Below, piece after piece: positions 1 to 8,498 of a stretch of DNA of 64,000 nucleotides. The DNA lies in the NCBI GenBank assembly GCA_934757245.1, contig CAKVLH010000006.1, positions 34,216 through 98,215 of the forward strand, in the 5' to 3' direction. The first letter of the stretch is position 1. Each line of letters begins with the position of its first letter. Source of the stretch: an uncultured Candidatus Melainabacteria bacterium (lineage in GTDB: Bacteria; Cyanobacteriota; Vampirovibrionia; Gastranaerophilales; Gastranaerophilaceae). A program made the position numbers and the translations under genes. The notes beneath the pieces were generated by a model. That model ran no database searches and had not been told where the DNA came from. It was given only the letters and a program-made list of their open reading frames with translations.

Positions 1-250
1 ATGAATTTGCTTGTTGTTCATCAAATAATGAATCGCTACCGTCCATTATTGATTGTTGACCGTCAAGAAGAGTATTTTGGCTAAAAGCGCTCTTTAAAGA
101 TTCTTCAAGCTTTGCAAAATCGGAAGCATCAACTTGTGCAAGAGCATATAATACAACGAATGTTGCAAACAAAAGAGTGATAAAGTCTCCATAAGAAACC
201 AACCAACGCTCAAGATTTTCAGGTTCTTCTTGTCGTTTTTTCTTAGCCAT
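1..250 (-). CDS. motB: flagellar motor protein MotB, N-terminal part (cut by window edge)
   Basis: Inner-membrane stator subunit that, with MotA, conducts ions and anchors the motor to peptidoglycan. Only the first 83 codons are present; the OmpA-like peptidoglycan-binding domain lies beyond the left edge. After a basic start (MAKKKRQEEPENLERW) comes one membrane segment, beginning WLVSYGDFITLLFATFVVLY, with the conserved proton-channel aspartate in YGDF. The start ATG overlaps the end of motA by 8 bases (ATGGCTAA), so the pair is translationally coupled. The motif and neighbour leave little doubt about identity. Confidence 0.93.
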   Translation of the reverse strand, partial: MAKKKRQEEPENLERWLVSYGDFITLLFATFVVLYALAQVDASDFAKLEESLKSAFSQNTLLDGQQSIMDGSDSLFDEQQANS

Positions 251-1013
251 TAGCTTCCTTATCCTTAGCTTCTTCCAATACAAATGAACGTAATTTTCTT
301 TCAATCAAAACAGGGCTTTCTCCGGCTTGGATTGATAAAACCCCTTCAAGTATCATATTCTTATATAATAACACATCTTGATAAATAAATTTAATTCTTG
401 TACCAAGCGGAATCATTACAAGGTTTGCTGCGAACAAACCATAAATTGTAGCAACGAACGCAACCGCAATACCTGCACCAAGTTTAGACGGGTCAGACAA
501 GTTCTGCATAACCTGAATCAAACCAAGAACGGCACCGATGATACCAAGTGTTGGAGAATAACCACCGAATGATTCGTAAACTTTTGCAGCATTATGAACA
601 TAATTTTCTAACTGTTCAATTTGATTTTCCATCATTTCTCTAACAAGCGTCGGGTCAGTACCGTCGGCAACAGCGCCCAAACCTAGAGTTAAAAGCGAGT
701 CAGACGCATTATTCGCTTCTTTTTCAAGAGCAATAATACCTTCTTTTCTTGCTTTTGTAGCAAATCCGCCAATTTCAGTAATAAGTGCATTAAAATCGGA
801 TTTTGGTGGCATAAATACGTCTTTAAGAATTTTTACAGCCGAAACTAAAATCTTCGGAGGAAAACTTAGCACAACCGCACCGCAAGTACCACCAAGTACA
901 ATAAAAGCAGCTGTAATCTGTAGCAACTGTCCAATGTTACCACCTTCCATTGCTTGCCCTGTCAGAATGAATGTTATACCGAGAAACATCCCAACTATTG
1001 CAAATATATCCAT
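243..1013 (-). CDS. motA: flagellar motor protein MotA
   Basis: Stator ring subunit of the flagellar motor, 256 residues, normal for the MotA/TolQ/ExbB family. Four hydrophobic stretches are visible near residues 3-20, 33-54, 150-170 and 180-202, with the cytoplasmic loop between the second and third carrying the charged residues that contact FliG. The segment with GYSPTLGIIGAVLGLI (about 151-166) is the typical third membrane helix. GGAGATAGTT just upstream is the ribosome site. It is the upstream gene of a two-gene motAB operon. No clear flagellar promoter was found in front of it. Confidence 0.95.
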   Translation of the reverse strand: MDIFAIVGMFLGITFILTGQAMEGGNIGQLLQITAAFIVLGGTCGAVVLSFPPKILVSAVKILKDVFMPPKSDFNALITEIGGFATKARKEGIIALEKEANNASDSLLTLGLGAVADGTDPTLVREMMENQIEQLENYVHNAAKVYESFGGYSPTLGIIGAVLGLIQVMQNLSDPSKLGAGIAVAFVATIYGLFAANLVMIPLGTRIKFIYQDVLLYKNMILEGVLSIQAGESPVLIERKLRSFVLEEAKDKEANG

Positions 1014-1152
1014 AACTATCTCCGATTTTATACTATTATCCTAGATACATTAAACTATATTTTTATTGGTTTGTAATCCTTTATATATAGTAGTTTTACT
1101 GATGAGAAAAACTTTTCTTTTTGTTTAAATGGCAAAGAAAGGAGAAAATATT

Positions 1153-1458
1153 ATGTTCTATGATGTTGTTAAAGCAAAAGATATTATTAATTTAGACGGC
1201 GGTAAATTTGAGAGAAAAACGCTAATGGAGAATGGAGATAGCAGTCTTAATATTATAGCTATTAAAAAAGATGAAATCATTGATACACATACTTCTAGTG
1301 CCAATGCTGCAATTTATGTTGTTGATGGCGAAGTTGAATTACATTTTGATGCTGAAAAATTCAAGGTCGATAAAGGCGAAATGCTTATGTTCAAAAAGGA
1401 TAATGAGCATAAAGTCTTTGCACTAAAGGATAGTAAATTCTTGTTGATTAAAATATAA
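1153..1458 (+). CDS. small single-domain cupin protein
   Basis: A 101-residue protein that forms one cupin barrel: the stretch IIDTHTSSANAAIYVVDGEV, then GEMLMFKKDNEHKVFALKDS, matches the two cupin motifs with histidines in place for metal or ligand binding. Such proteins bind small ligands or act in stress and regulation; the ligand cannot be read. An in-frame ATG eight codons upstream exists, but AAAGGAG at 1138-1144 sits correctly for the ATG at 1153, so the short form is chosen. It is a single gene with its own terminator, divergent from motAB. Confidence 0.8.
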   Translation: MFYDVVKAKDIINLDGGKFERKTLMENGDSSLNIIAIKKDEIIDTHTSSANAAIYVVDGEVELHFDAEKFKVDKGEMLMFKKDNEHKVFALKDSKFLLIKI

Positions 1459-1463
1459 GATGC

Positions 1464-1492
1464 AAAAAGAGCTTTTTTAGAGGCTCTTTTTT
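1464..1492 (+). terminator. rho-independent terminator of the cupin gene
   Basis: AAAAAGAGC pairs with GCTCTTTTT around a 10-base loop and runs into a T tract, just after the cupin stop codon. Confidence 0.8.
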
Positions 1493-1504
1493 AATATACC
1501 CATT

Positions 1505-1682
1505 GGGGTGAGAATCCCAACAAAAAACTCCCACATGGGAGTCTTAAAAATGCGCTTGGAGACTCTGCCGAACAAAAGTTGACTAAATGTCAAGTTTTGT
1601 GAGAGGTAGAACGCCCGTTTGCGGGAGCAAACAAGGGGGTGAGAATCCCAACAAAAAAACTCCCGAATGGGAGTCTTAAAAA

Positions 1683-1693
<11 letters not shown>
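1505..1693. repeat. direct duplication of tRNA-Arg 3' end plus its terminator hairpin
   Basis: The stretch 1505-1561 is repeated with few changes at 1636-1693. Each copy holds GTGAGAATCCCAAC, a hairpin of ACTCCC with GGGAGT, and TGCGCTTGGAG, which is the 3' acceptor end of tRNA-Arg read from the other strand. Only the right copy continues into a complete tRNA. The 74 bases between the copies do not fold as a tRNA. Confidence 0.75.
1652..1675 (-). terminator. terminator of tRNA-Arg
   Basis: Read on the minus strand, ACTCCC-ATTC-GGGAGT is followed by seven T residues, directly downstream of the tRNA. A decayed second copy lies at about 1529-1545. Confidence 0.75.
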
Positions 1694-1756
<63 letters not shown>

Positions 1757-1782
1757 AAAAAGTTCAAATCTTCAATAATTTT

Positions 1783-1811
1783 ACTATAGCAACAATATAA
1801 AAAATTATCAA
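1783..1811 (-). promoter_or_regulatory. promoter of tRNA-Arg
   Basis: On the minus strand TTGATA (-35) and TATAGT (-10) are separated by 17 bases, 26 bases before the tRNA 5' end. Confidence 0.6.
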
Positions 1812-1867
1812 GTCTTTTATTTTTTATATAAAAAATCTTTCCGAACAAAGCTATTGACCAAGATAGC

Positions 1868-1896
1868 TTGACTAATTTGAGTAGGTGTATTATAAT
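1868..1896 (+). promoter_or_regulatory. sigma-70 type promoter of the 2011-4344 operon
   Basis: TTGACT at 1868-1873 and TATAAT at 1891-1896 with a 17-base spacer, about 115 bases before the start codon, leaving a long A/T-rich leader. Confidence 0.75.
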
Positions 1897-2010
1897 GCAC
1901 ATGTAAAGTTTAGCTTTACATTATTTTGATGAAATCTCATATTATTTTTATTGATAGGATTATTTTTAAGTAGTGATATTTTTTTATTAATTGATTAAGA
2001 GGCTTTTATT

Positions 2011-3156
2011 ATGTATGTAAACAAGTGCATTAAGTGTGGTGCTGAATTTGAAACAAAGAACCCCAAAAGAGTGATATGTCCTAATTGTCTATACGCAGAT
2101 AAGGGAAATGAATCAACAGAAGAAAAACCTATGCAAAGCTATAGCTCTTATAGCTCATATTCTGCAGATTCAAGACCAAGAAGTTATGATAGACCACAGC
2201 AAAGTGGCTATAGAAATAATAATTACAACCGCGAAGGCGGATATAATCGTGATAACGGTGGCTATCAAAGACGTGAAGGTGGCTACAACCGAGATGGCGG
2301 TTATCAAAGAGATAACAGAGAAGGCGGATATAACCGCGACCATAGAGATAATCGCAATTATTCATCTCAAGGTGGCTACAATCGCGACAATAATGGCTAT
2401 CAAAGACGTGAAGGGGGCTATAACAGAGAAGGCGGATACAATCGCGGTGGCGGTTACCAACAAAGAAGACCGCAACAAGGCGGTTTTAGAAATAATTATG
2501 CCAGTGCTCGTCCAGGACAACGTCGCCCAATGCAGCGTAAACCACAAAAACCTGCCAGACCATTACTTATTAGTAAAGAACAATTGGAAGCGATTGAAGC
2601 ACTTTATAAAACAATGCTTCCTTTGCCAAACCCAGATTGCCATGAAGTAATCGGCGCACACTTGGGTATTGAACCACAAAAAGTATTCTTTGGAATCAAC
2701 TTAGTTCGTCAAAAAATGATGTTACCAAAACTACCGTTCCCAAAACGCAAATTGGCGATTACACCGGATCAGATGACAGCAATCAAGGCTCTTTACGAAC
2801 CATTGTTACCATTGCCTCCAATCGGTTGCCACAAAATTATTGCAGCGCAATTGAAAATGGACGAGTGGAGAGTTCACGTAGGTATCAAATTAATTCGTGC
2901 TCAATTAGGTTTGGATCGTTGGAACGAAGATAGAGCTGATAAACCGGCTGATTATATGGTTGCTAAGCATACTAAACCCGCAAAGAAAGACAAAGTGCCG
3001 GTTGCAGTCAAGGCTGAAATTACAGAAGAATCACCTGAAACTTCAAAAGTAGAAGAAAATATTGCTGAACCAGCTCAGGAAGCAACTACAGAGGAAGTTC
3101 CTGCTGAAAAACCAAAACGCGGTAGAAAACCTAAGAAGAAAGAAAATGAAGAATAA
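2011..3156 (+). CDS. zinc-ribbon protein with Gly-Tyr-Asn-Arg repeats and a duplicated C-terminal domain
   Basis: 381 residues, not recognised as a named gene. It has four parts. A zinc ribbon has CxxC pairs at Cys6/9 and Cys23/26. A disordered stretch of about residues 65-165 is built from GGYNRD, GYQRRE and similar units. Two copies of a helical domain lie at about 186-240 and 248-302, each with ALY..LLPLP....CH.(I/V)I.A.L followed by (V/G)INLVR or GIKLIR. The tail is rich in Lys and Glu and ends in RGRKPKKK. The arginine/glycine/tyrosine-rich linker resembles RNA-binding RGG proteins. It overlaps rimM by 11 bases, so a role in ribosome or RNA work is a fair inference, not shown. Confidence 0.85.
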   Translation: MYVNKCIKCGAEFETKNPKRVICPNCLYADKGNESTEEKPMQSYSSYSSYSADSRPRSYDRPQQSGYRNNNYNREGGYNRDNGGYQRREGGYNRDGGYQRDNREGGYNRDHRDNRNYSSQGGYNRDNNGYQRREGGYNREGGYNRGGGYQQRRPQQGGFRNNYASARPGQRRPMQRKPQKPARPLLISKEQLEAIEALYKTMLPLPNPDCHEVIGAHLGIEPQKVFFGINLVRQKMMLPKLPFPKRKLAITPDQMTAIKALYEPLLPLPPIGCHKIIAAQLKMDEWRVHVGIKLIRAQLGLDRWNEDRADKPADYMVAKHTKPAKKDKVPVAVKAEITEESPETSKVEENIAEPAQEATTEEVPAEKPKRGRKPKKKENEE

Positions 3157-3658
3157 TTTTGTTTCAGTCGGTAAAATTCTAAATTTTCATGGTGTTCAAG
3201 GAGAAGCCAAGCTTGGTTATTCCAAAAACAGAGAAGAATTTTTGTCTAATCTGAAAGAAGTTTATATTTTACATGATGGTGAATATAAATTACTTGAAAT
3301 CTCAAAAGTTAGGTTTACACCAAAATGTGGAATTATTAAATTTAAAGGTATTGATTCTTTAAATGATATTTTGGAGTACAAAAATCAACTTCTTTTTGTT
3401 GATGAGAGTACAATTCGTGAGTTTTTAGAAGAAGACGAATTTCTTATTGACGAACTTGTCGGTCTTGATGTTTATGATGATGAGAAGAAAGTCGGTGCTG
3501 TCGTTGGGGTTTCCAATAATGGCGCAACTGATTTGCTGTCAATAAAAACTTTGAATAAAAAAGTATCATTGATTCCATTTGTAAAAGCAATAGTTTTATC
3601 CGTAGATATTAAAGCACGTAAAATCCAGATTAATAACCTTGAAGGGCTGTTGGAATGA
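3146..3658 (+). CDS. rimM: ribosome maturation factor RimM
   Basis: Assembly factor for the 30S subunit head; binds uS19. 170 residues from the ATG at 3146, the usual length. The N-terminal barrel begins with VGKILNFHGVQGEAKLGY, matching the family's G(K)I...HG(L/V)(K/Q)GE signature, and the C-terminal half is a PRC barrel containing LIDELVGLDVYD. An upstream in-frame ATG at 3062 lies inside the preceding gene and has no ribosome site, so it is rejected. It overlaps the gene before it and, by ATGA, trmD after it, giving one translationally coupled operon. Confidence 0.95.
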   Translation: MKNNFVSVGKILNFHGVQGEAKLGYSKNREEFLSNLKEVYILHDGEYKLLEISKVRFTPKCGIIKFKGIDSLNDILEYKNQLLFVDESTIREFLEEDEFLIDELVGLDVYDDEKKVGAVVGVSNNGATDLLSIKTLNKKVSLIPFVKAIVLSVDIKARKIQINNLEGLLE

Positions 3659-4344
3659 GATTCGACGTTCTGACTTTGTTTCCGGAATTAATCCAATCAC
3701 ATTTGGATTTTAGTATAATGAAACGTGCAACAGACGAAGGAGTTATTAGCGTAAATGCTATTAATCCTCGCGATTTTACTCTGGATAAACATAAAAAAGT
3801 TGATGACACGCCTTATGGTGGTGGAGCAGGTATGGTTTTAATGCCGCAACCTTATGTTGATGCTTATAATAGCGTTGAGAAACTTGAAAATTCTGTTACT
3901 TTAATGATGACTCCGCAAGGTGAACCGTTTAATGATAAAATCTCAAATGAACTTGCTAAGTATGAACAAGTAATTATATTGTGTGGGCATTACGAAGGCT
4001 ATGACGAGCGAATTAGAGAAATTATTAAACCGAGAGAAATCTCAATTGGTGATTTCGTTCTAACAGGTGGGGAATTGCCTGCTCTATGCGTTATAGATAG
4101 CGTTTCAAGGAAAATCGACGGAACACTGGGTAAAATCGAATCTGCACATGACGATAGTTTTTCTGACGGATTATTGGAATATCCGCAATACACAAAACCT
4201 CGCGAATACTTAGGTTATAAAGTGCCGGAAGTTTTGTTGAATGGCAATCACAAACTAATTGAAGAGTTTAGGATGCAACAAAAAGTTGAGCGTACAAAAA
4301 ACAAACGACCGGATTTATATCAAAAGTGGCTTAAGAATAATTAG
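3655..4344 (+). CDS. trmD: tRNA (guanine-N1-)-methyltransferase TrmD
   Basis: Methylates G37 of tRNAs reading CNN codons, using S-adenosylmethionine; SPOUT fold with a deep trefoil knot. 229 residues. Key motifs are MRFDVLTLFPELIQ at the start, DDTPYGGGAGMV (cofactor and tRNA-binding loop), CGHYEGYDERI, and SIGDFVLTGGELPAL around the knot. The start ATG overlaps the rimM stop (ATGA). The rimM-trmD order is widespread in bacteria; rpsP and rplS, often nearby, are absent here. Confidence 0.97.
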   Translation: MRFDVLTLFPELIQSHLDFSIMKRATDEGVISVNAINPRDFTLDKHKKVDDTPYGGGAGMVLMPQPYVDAYNSVEKLENSVTLMMTPQGEPFNDKISNELAKYEQVIILCGHYEGYDERIREIIKPREISIGDFVLTGGELPALCVIDSVSRKIDGTLGKIESAHDDSFSDGLLEYPQYTKPREYLGYKVPEVLLNGNHKLIEEFRMQQKVERTKNKRPDLYQKWLKNN

Positions 4345-4366
4345 TTTTTTGGAAATAAACAAAAAT

Positions 4367-4403
4367 ATGGCGCGAACTTCGTTCGCGCCATAAATAATTT
4401 TTT
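4367..4403. terminator. bidirectional terminator between trmD and the UbiB-like gene
   Basis: ATGGCGCGAAC pairs perfectly with GTTCGCGCCAT around a TTC loop, with a T-rich tail on each strand, so it can end both convergent transcripts. Confidence 0.85.
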
Positions 4404-4405
4404 TA

Positions 4406-7036
4406 TTAATCCAATTTGACATCACCAAGCATTTTTTGTTTTAACCAGTATGTCAAATAGTCTTCGCTATTTGCTCTTGGTGCATTTGGATTGTTCTTTT
4501 GTTTGAGCTTCTGCATCGGTGTAAGTTGTTTAAGGTTTTCTTTTTCTTGTCTTGCTACCATAGAATCATAAATTTTATTTCTTGCAAGATGTTCCAAACC
4601 TTTTTTGCCTCCGGCTAAAACTTTTCCAGTGCTTGAATGATGCCCCATAACATCTACAAAATCAAAATCCATAATTGCATTTTCTAAGTCTTTTAAAGAA
4701 TTTTTAGCAGAAGTCCTTGATTTATGTAGATTTAATTGTGATGAACTTGGAATTATATCATACTTTTGCATTATGTTATCAGTTAATGTTAATATTTTTT
4801 CATCATTCATTTGTTCTAGTTTTGTAGAATTATCAAAGAAACACGCCTTAAGCTCATTTTCCACTTTATCAATTGCACCATTTTTATCCATGCCGGTAGG
4901 AAGTTTTGCACCTTCTAGAACATACTCAGCAATATCTTTTACATTACCTTGCTTAATATAGCTTGTTAAATTCAACGCTCTTAGTGATTGATCTACACCC
5001 ATATCAATAGTATTTCCTGTATCAATCAGTGTGAATAATTTACCGCGTCTTGTTTTTAAAACATTAGGGTCAATAAAAATATTACCAGGGTGAATATCTG
5101 CGTGAATTACTTTTCCGTTCTTATCGATTTTATGGAATTGTTCAATAAATACTTTTCGATATTCTTGTAACAAATAATCCGTATCACTTTTTCTCAACTT
5201 AATATCAGAGAAATCCGGCATTCTTTCTGTTACACGTTTAATTTCTTCATCAATTTTTTTAAGTTCATTTTCTTTGATAGTTGCGTCTTTTACTAATTTA
5301 TTAACTGCTTCTTTTTGTAAATATAGTTTATTCAAATCCATAAATGAAGATAAACTTACACCATTAGCTTTTTCCATAACATAAACGTTGTTTTTAACCT
5401 CAATCGGTTTAACGACATTTGCAACTTTCGTAGTTTTAGAAAGTTTTAATGCGGCATCCATTTCGTTCTTTAGGTTAACTTCCTTAAGAATACCGTCTGC
5501 TAAATCTTCGACATTTCGAAGCAAGTAATCTTTTTCATCGGCAGACTTATCTGACATATTTTTTACCATATCGATAAATTTTTGTTTATCATTTAAAATT
5601 TTATCTTTTGTAATTCCGTCTTTTAAGATTTTTATACAAACTTCTTTTCCGGAAGCGTTTTTTGCAAGATAAGTTTCTGCTACCGTTCCAACACCAAGTA
5701 ATTTACTAACTTTATACCCACCTCCAAGATGAGAAGTGATATATTTTTGTGCTTCTTCTAATGATCTGCTTGGAGGGCATTTCTCTCTAAGCGCTGCTGT
5801 TAATTCAGAACCATCTGCGGAGATTTGCTTAAACTTAACCGCAAATAAGTTTTCCTTTGTAAGTTGTTTAATTTTATCTTCAATATTTGCGGAACTATCA
5901 ATTATAGCTTTAATATTCGGTGATTCTAACATAGTGCCTTCGAGTTGCTTATAAGCAGACATTCCTTTAAAATCGGCAGGCTTGAGCTTGGCTTCTGCTA
6001 ATTTTTTAGAAGCTTTTGCCATATTTTCGTTAAATACTTTAGCAAAGTTTCCTTTTTTAAATAAAGGCACTGCTAATGCTGTTGTTACTAATCCAATAGA
6101 TAACGCATTTGAAGAAAGATTTTCCATTAATCCATTTGCAGATTTATTTTTGTCAGTTTTGTTTGCTACAAAGTAGCGGTTTAGCATATTGCCAACCAAA
6201 TAAATTGGAGCTCCGACAATTCCGCCTAATGCCATAACCGGCATCATTAAACCATTGATTGTACCTGATACAAAATTCTTGAAATTTGTTTTTTTGCGCT
6301 CTTTATTTAATTGCTTTTTAGATAATTTTGCGGCTTCCTTTTGCATAGGATTTCTTAATTTTTTCGAGCCATAAATCTTTTCATCGACTTTAAACTCGTT
6401 AGAGTCAATTCTATTGAATTTTAAAGCCCAATATTTAGTTAAACCGCCTACGTAAGCACTAGCTAAAGCGGTGATTAGCATGGTCTTCTTATTTGATTTT
6501 AGTGTGTTAAATGTTTTTTCATAAATGTTAAATAAACGGTTATTAAATTTTTTCTTTTTTGCTGATATTTTTGTGTCATTAGCGAGTTCTTCTCTTGTTT
6601 TCTTTATCATTGAGGCAATATTATCTGTCAACGGCTTGTTTACATCAATGCAACCTTTAGTTTGCTTGAATAATTTGTTTAAGCCAAAGAAAGTTGCGCC
6701 TGATGCTGAAATGGAAACAGCATCTCCAAATAATTGCGCTGAATTTTCTTGAGAAGCATTATATTCTTGAATTTTAGCTTGCAAATCTTGAACAGTAGAC
6801 TCGCCATTTTTGGCCTTTTCAAGTTCTGCTAAAACTTTTTTAGAGCCAACTCCAACACCCGTAATATTCTTTAACCAATTATGAAATCTCTCTACAAGTC
6901 CGTTATTTTTTCGAGTTTCTCGTCTATAATACTCTTTAATTGTTATTTGAGGTCTTGGCTGTGTCTGATTCTTTTTGACATTAGTTTTTTGATAACCGAC
7001 ATTATAATTGCCATAATTTGTTCTTACTTCAGTCAT
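4406..7036 (-). CDS. large UbiB/ABC1-like atypical kinase with membrane-associated N-terminus
   Basis: 876 residues. The C-terminal half is an ABC1/UbiB-type kinase fold: glycine-rich loop LLGVGTVAETYLAK near 446-459, ATP-anchoring lysine in CIKIL near 469, catalytic HADIHPGN near 645-652, and LIDTGN near 670 in place of DFG. The N-terminal 400 residues hold several hydrophobic segments (about 186-206, 261-284, 309-326) and no family I recognise. UbiB proteins act in quinone or lipid metabolism, but they are around 550 residues, so this is a long relative with unknown target. The ATG at 7036 is preferred over one at 7084 because AGGGA precedes it. Confidence 0.85.
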   Translation of the reverse strand: MTEVRTNYGNYNVGYQKTNVKKNQTQPRPQITIKEYYRRETRKNNGLVERFHNWLKNITGVGVGSKKVLAELEKAKNGESTVQDLQAKIQEYNASQENSAQLFGDAVSISASGATFFGLNKLFKQTKGCIDVNKPLTDNIASMIKKTREELANDTKISAKKKKFNNRLFNIYEKTFNTLKSNKKTMLITALASAYVGGLTKYWALKFNRIDSNEFKVDEKIYGSKKLRNPMQKEAAKLSKKQLNKERKKTNFKNFVSGTINGLMMPVMALGGIVGAPIYLVGNMLNRYFVANKTDKNKSANGLMENLSSNALSIGLVTTALAVPLFKKGNFAKVFNENMAKASKKLAEAKLKPADFKGMSAYKQLEGTMLESPNIKAIIDSSANIEDKIKQLTKENLFAVKFKQISADGSELTAALREKCPPSRSLEEAQKYITSHLGGGYKVSKLLGVGTVAETYLAKNASGKEVCIKILKDGITKDKILNDKQKFIDMVKNMSDKSADEKDYLLRNVEDLADGILKEVNLKNEMDAALKLSKTTKVANVVKPIEVKNNVYVMEKANGVSLSSFMDLNKLYLQKEAVNKLVKDATIKENELKKIDEEIKRVTERMPDFSDIKLRKSDTDYLLQEYRKVFIEQFHKIDKNGKVIHADIHPGNIFIDPNVLKTRRGKLFTLIDTGNTIDMGVDQSLRALNLTSYIKQGNVKDIAEYVLEGAKLPTGMDKNGAIDKVENELKACFFDNSTKLEQMNDEKILTLTDNIMQKYDIIPSSSQLNLHKSRTSAKNSLKDLENAIMDFDFVDVMGHHSSTGKVLAGGKKGLEHLARNKIYDSMVARQEKENLKQLTPMQKLKQKNNPNAPRANSEDYLTYWLKQKMLGDVKLD

Positions 7037-7176
7037 AAATTTCCCTAATTTGGTTCCTTTACTAATACAAAGTCGTAAAAACATATAAAATTGCTATTTA
7101 TTAATGAGAAAGTTTGCAAATCTTTACATTCTTAATAGGGGTGGTTTTAAGAATAAGATTAAAATTAATAATAAAT

Positions 7177-7791
7177 CTATCCGACTTGCTTAATCGTCGC
7201 AACAATTTTTCCAATTAAAATTAAATCAAATACTGCTTTTCCGCAGATTGTACGAACCCTGTATTCAGGATTATCTGATTTTATAATAATTTCGTCTAAA
7301 TTTTTAGAAAGACGTTTAACAAAAAATTCGTTATTATAACAGAATACATAAATTTTGTTGTCTTGAATTTGATTCCCTTGCCAATGTTCAACAATTAATT
7401 TGTCTCCACTATCAATCGTTGGAGACATACTGTTTCCGGTCGCATTAATCATTGAATATAATTTGTTTTTTGAATAACCGCTTATCATAGAAGTCGCTAT
7501 CGGAAGTTTTGTTTTTTCGCTCGAAAAAACTATACTACCCGTTCCACAGCTGGCAAAAACATCTGAATAATAATCTATATATGCAATATCTTCATCCGAA
7601 GAAATACCCATTAAATTAATTTTAAAATATTCTTCAGCTTTTTTTAATTCGCTAACGGTAACTTCACTCTCATTTTTTATTCTATTACTAATCGTCTGAC
7701 GAGTTATTCCTAAACTGTCAGCAAGCATCGACTGATTAATGGTCGTAGCCGTACGATTTGAAATTATTGATAGAAGTTCATCAAGTTTCAT
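7177..7791 (-). CDS. HTH-XRE / peptidase S24 repressor (LexA/CI-like)
   Basis: 204 residues: an N-terminal XRE helix-turn-helix at about 18-46 (SMLADSLGITRQTISNRI) and a C-terminal S24 self-cleavage domain with Ser121 in GNSMSP as nucleophile and Lys159 in FFVKRL as general base. Cys82-Gly83 is a plausible cleavage bond (UmuD also uses Cys-Gly). Such repressors fall apart when RecA is activated and derepress phage or stress genes. It is divergent from two small genes, and the shared region holds a promoter overlapped by a perfect inverted repeat, its likely operator. It could be a cellular regulator or a prophage remnant; no other phage gene is visible here. Confidence 0.9.
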   Translation of the reverse strand: MKLDELLSIISNRTATTINQSMLADSLGITRQTISNRIKNESEVTVSELKKAEEYFKINLMGISSDEDIAYIDYYSDVFASCGTGSIVFSSEKTKLPIATSMISGYSKNKLYSMINATGNSMSPTIDSGDKLIVEHWQGNQIQDNKIYVFCYNNEFFVKRLSKNLDEIIIKSDNPEYRVRTICGKAVFDLILIGKIVATIKQVG

Positions 7792-7814
7792 GTTTCACCA
7801 CAATAAATTAACAC

Positions 7815-7845
7815 TTGACATTTGTATCATATTGTCTTACAATAT
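7815..7845 (+). promoter_or_regulatory. promoter with overlapping operator, facing the small genes
   Basis: TTGACA (7815-7820) and TACAAT (7838-7843) are spaced by 17 bases. A perfect 7-3-7 inverted repeat, ATATTGT-CTT-ACAATAT (7829-7845), covers the -10 box. This is the expected layout for repression by the adjacent S24 protein. Confidence 0.7.
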
Positions 7846-7933
7846 AACACAAGATGTAAGCTTATATTTGATATTTAAGCATACATTTTCTAAAATGTCA
7901 ATTGTTTATAACTTGGGAAGAGGATGTCGAAAT

Positions 7934-8140
7934 ATGGTTTATAGATACAATGTATCATGTAGTGAGACAATGTCAAAAAATTGGACTCCGACAGCAATAG
8001 ATTGTTATAAGCTTGGTTGCAGTTGTTCGAAATGTAATTTGTATAAGTTGTATTTTGAAGGAGGAGTTTTCAAGTGCAAGATGAAAGATACGGTAATTGA
8101 ATTAGTCAGAAAATTCGGCGCACCAGAAGTAGAATTATAA
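7934..8140 (+). CDS. small cysteine-rich protein of unknown function
   Basis: 68 residues from the ATG at 7934, with GGAAGAGG ten bases upstream; a longer in-frame reading extends left into the promoter and is rejected. Visible features are CSCSKCNLY and CKMK, four cysteines that could hold a metal, then a short helix ending KFGAPEVEL. It is the first gene downstream of the putative repressor-controlled promoter and may be a DNA-damage or phage-type accessory protein. Family not recognised. Confidence 0.6.
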   Translation: MVYRYNVSCSETMSKNWTPTAIDCYKLGCSCSKCNLYKLYFEGGVFKCKMKDTVIELVRKFGAPEVEL

Positions 8141-8173
8141 ATTTCATTCAAACATAACAAAGAAAGGAGAATA

Positions 8174-8461
8174 ATGAATAGAACAATCGCAAGTATAGAA
8201 AATGGCAAAAAAGGCGGACGCCCTAAGTATGATTCTAAAATTAGAGTAATAATTCCTAACATAGATTTTGTAATATTAACGCCTTCTCAGTATGGTTCAT
8301 TGCTTGAAAAATACGGTTATGAATTACTTTATAAAGCTCTAAAAATATTAGAAAACTGGCTTATTTCAAGCCCTCAAGGGGAAAAATATCGGGGCAAAAA
8401 CAATTACGCTCATTTTCGTTCTGACGGTTGGGTAATAAATACTGCAAAATTTTCTAAATAA
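8174..8461 (+). CDS. small hypothetical protein
   Basis: 95 residues with a strong ribosome site (AAAGGAG) 33 bases after the preceding gene, so probably in the same operon under the 7815 promoter. The basic KKGGRPKYDSK near residue 12 resembles an AT-hook-like or DNA-contacting tail. The segment LTPSQYGSLLEKYGYELLYKALKILENWL looks like a helical bundle. Similar small proteins occur beside phage-type repressors; function unknown. Confidence 0.65.
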   Translation: MNRTIASIENGKKGGRPKYDSKIRVIIPNIDFVILTPSQYGSLLEKYGYELLYKALKILENWLISSPQGEKYRGKNNYAHFRSDGWVINTAKFSK

Positions 8462-8498
8462 ACTAGCAAAAAATATTTTTACCGTTTTTAAAATTGGT

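Noticed and set aside
2108..2650. 180-codon alternative frame in the 2011 gene
   Set aside because: Long only because the GYNRD repeats lack stops in another frame; its protein is Ile/Ala-rich nonsense.
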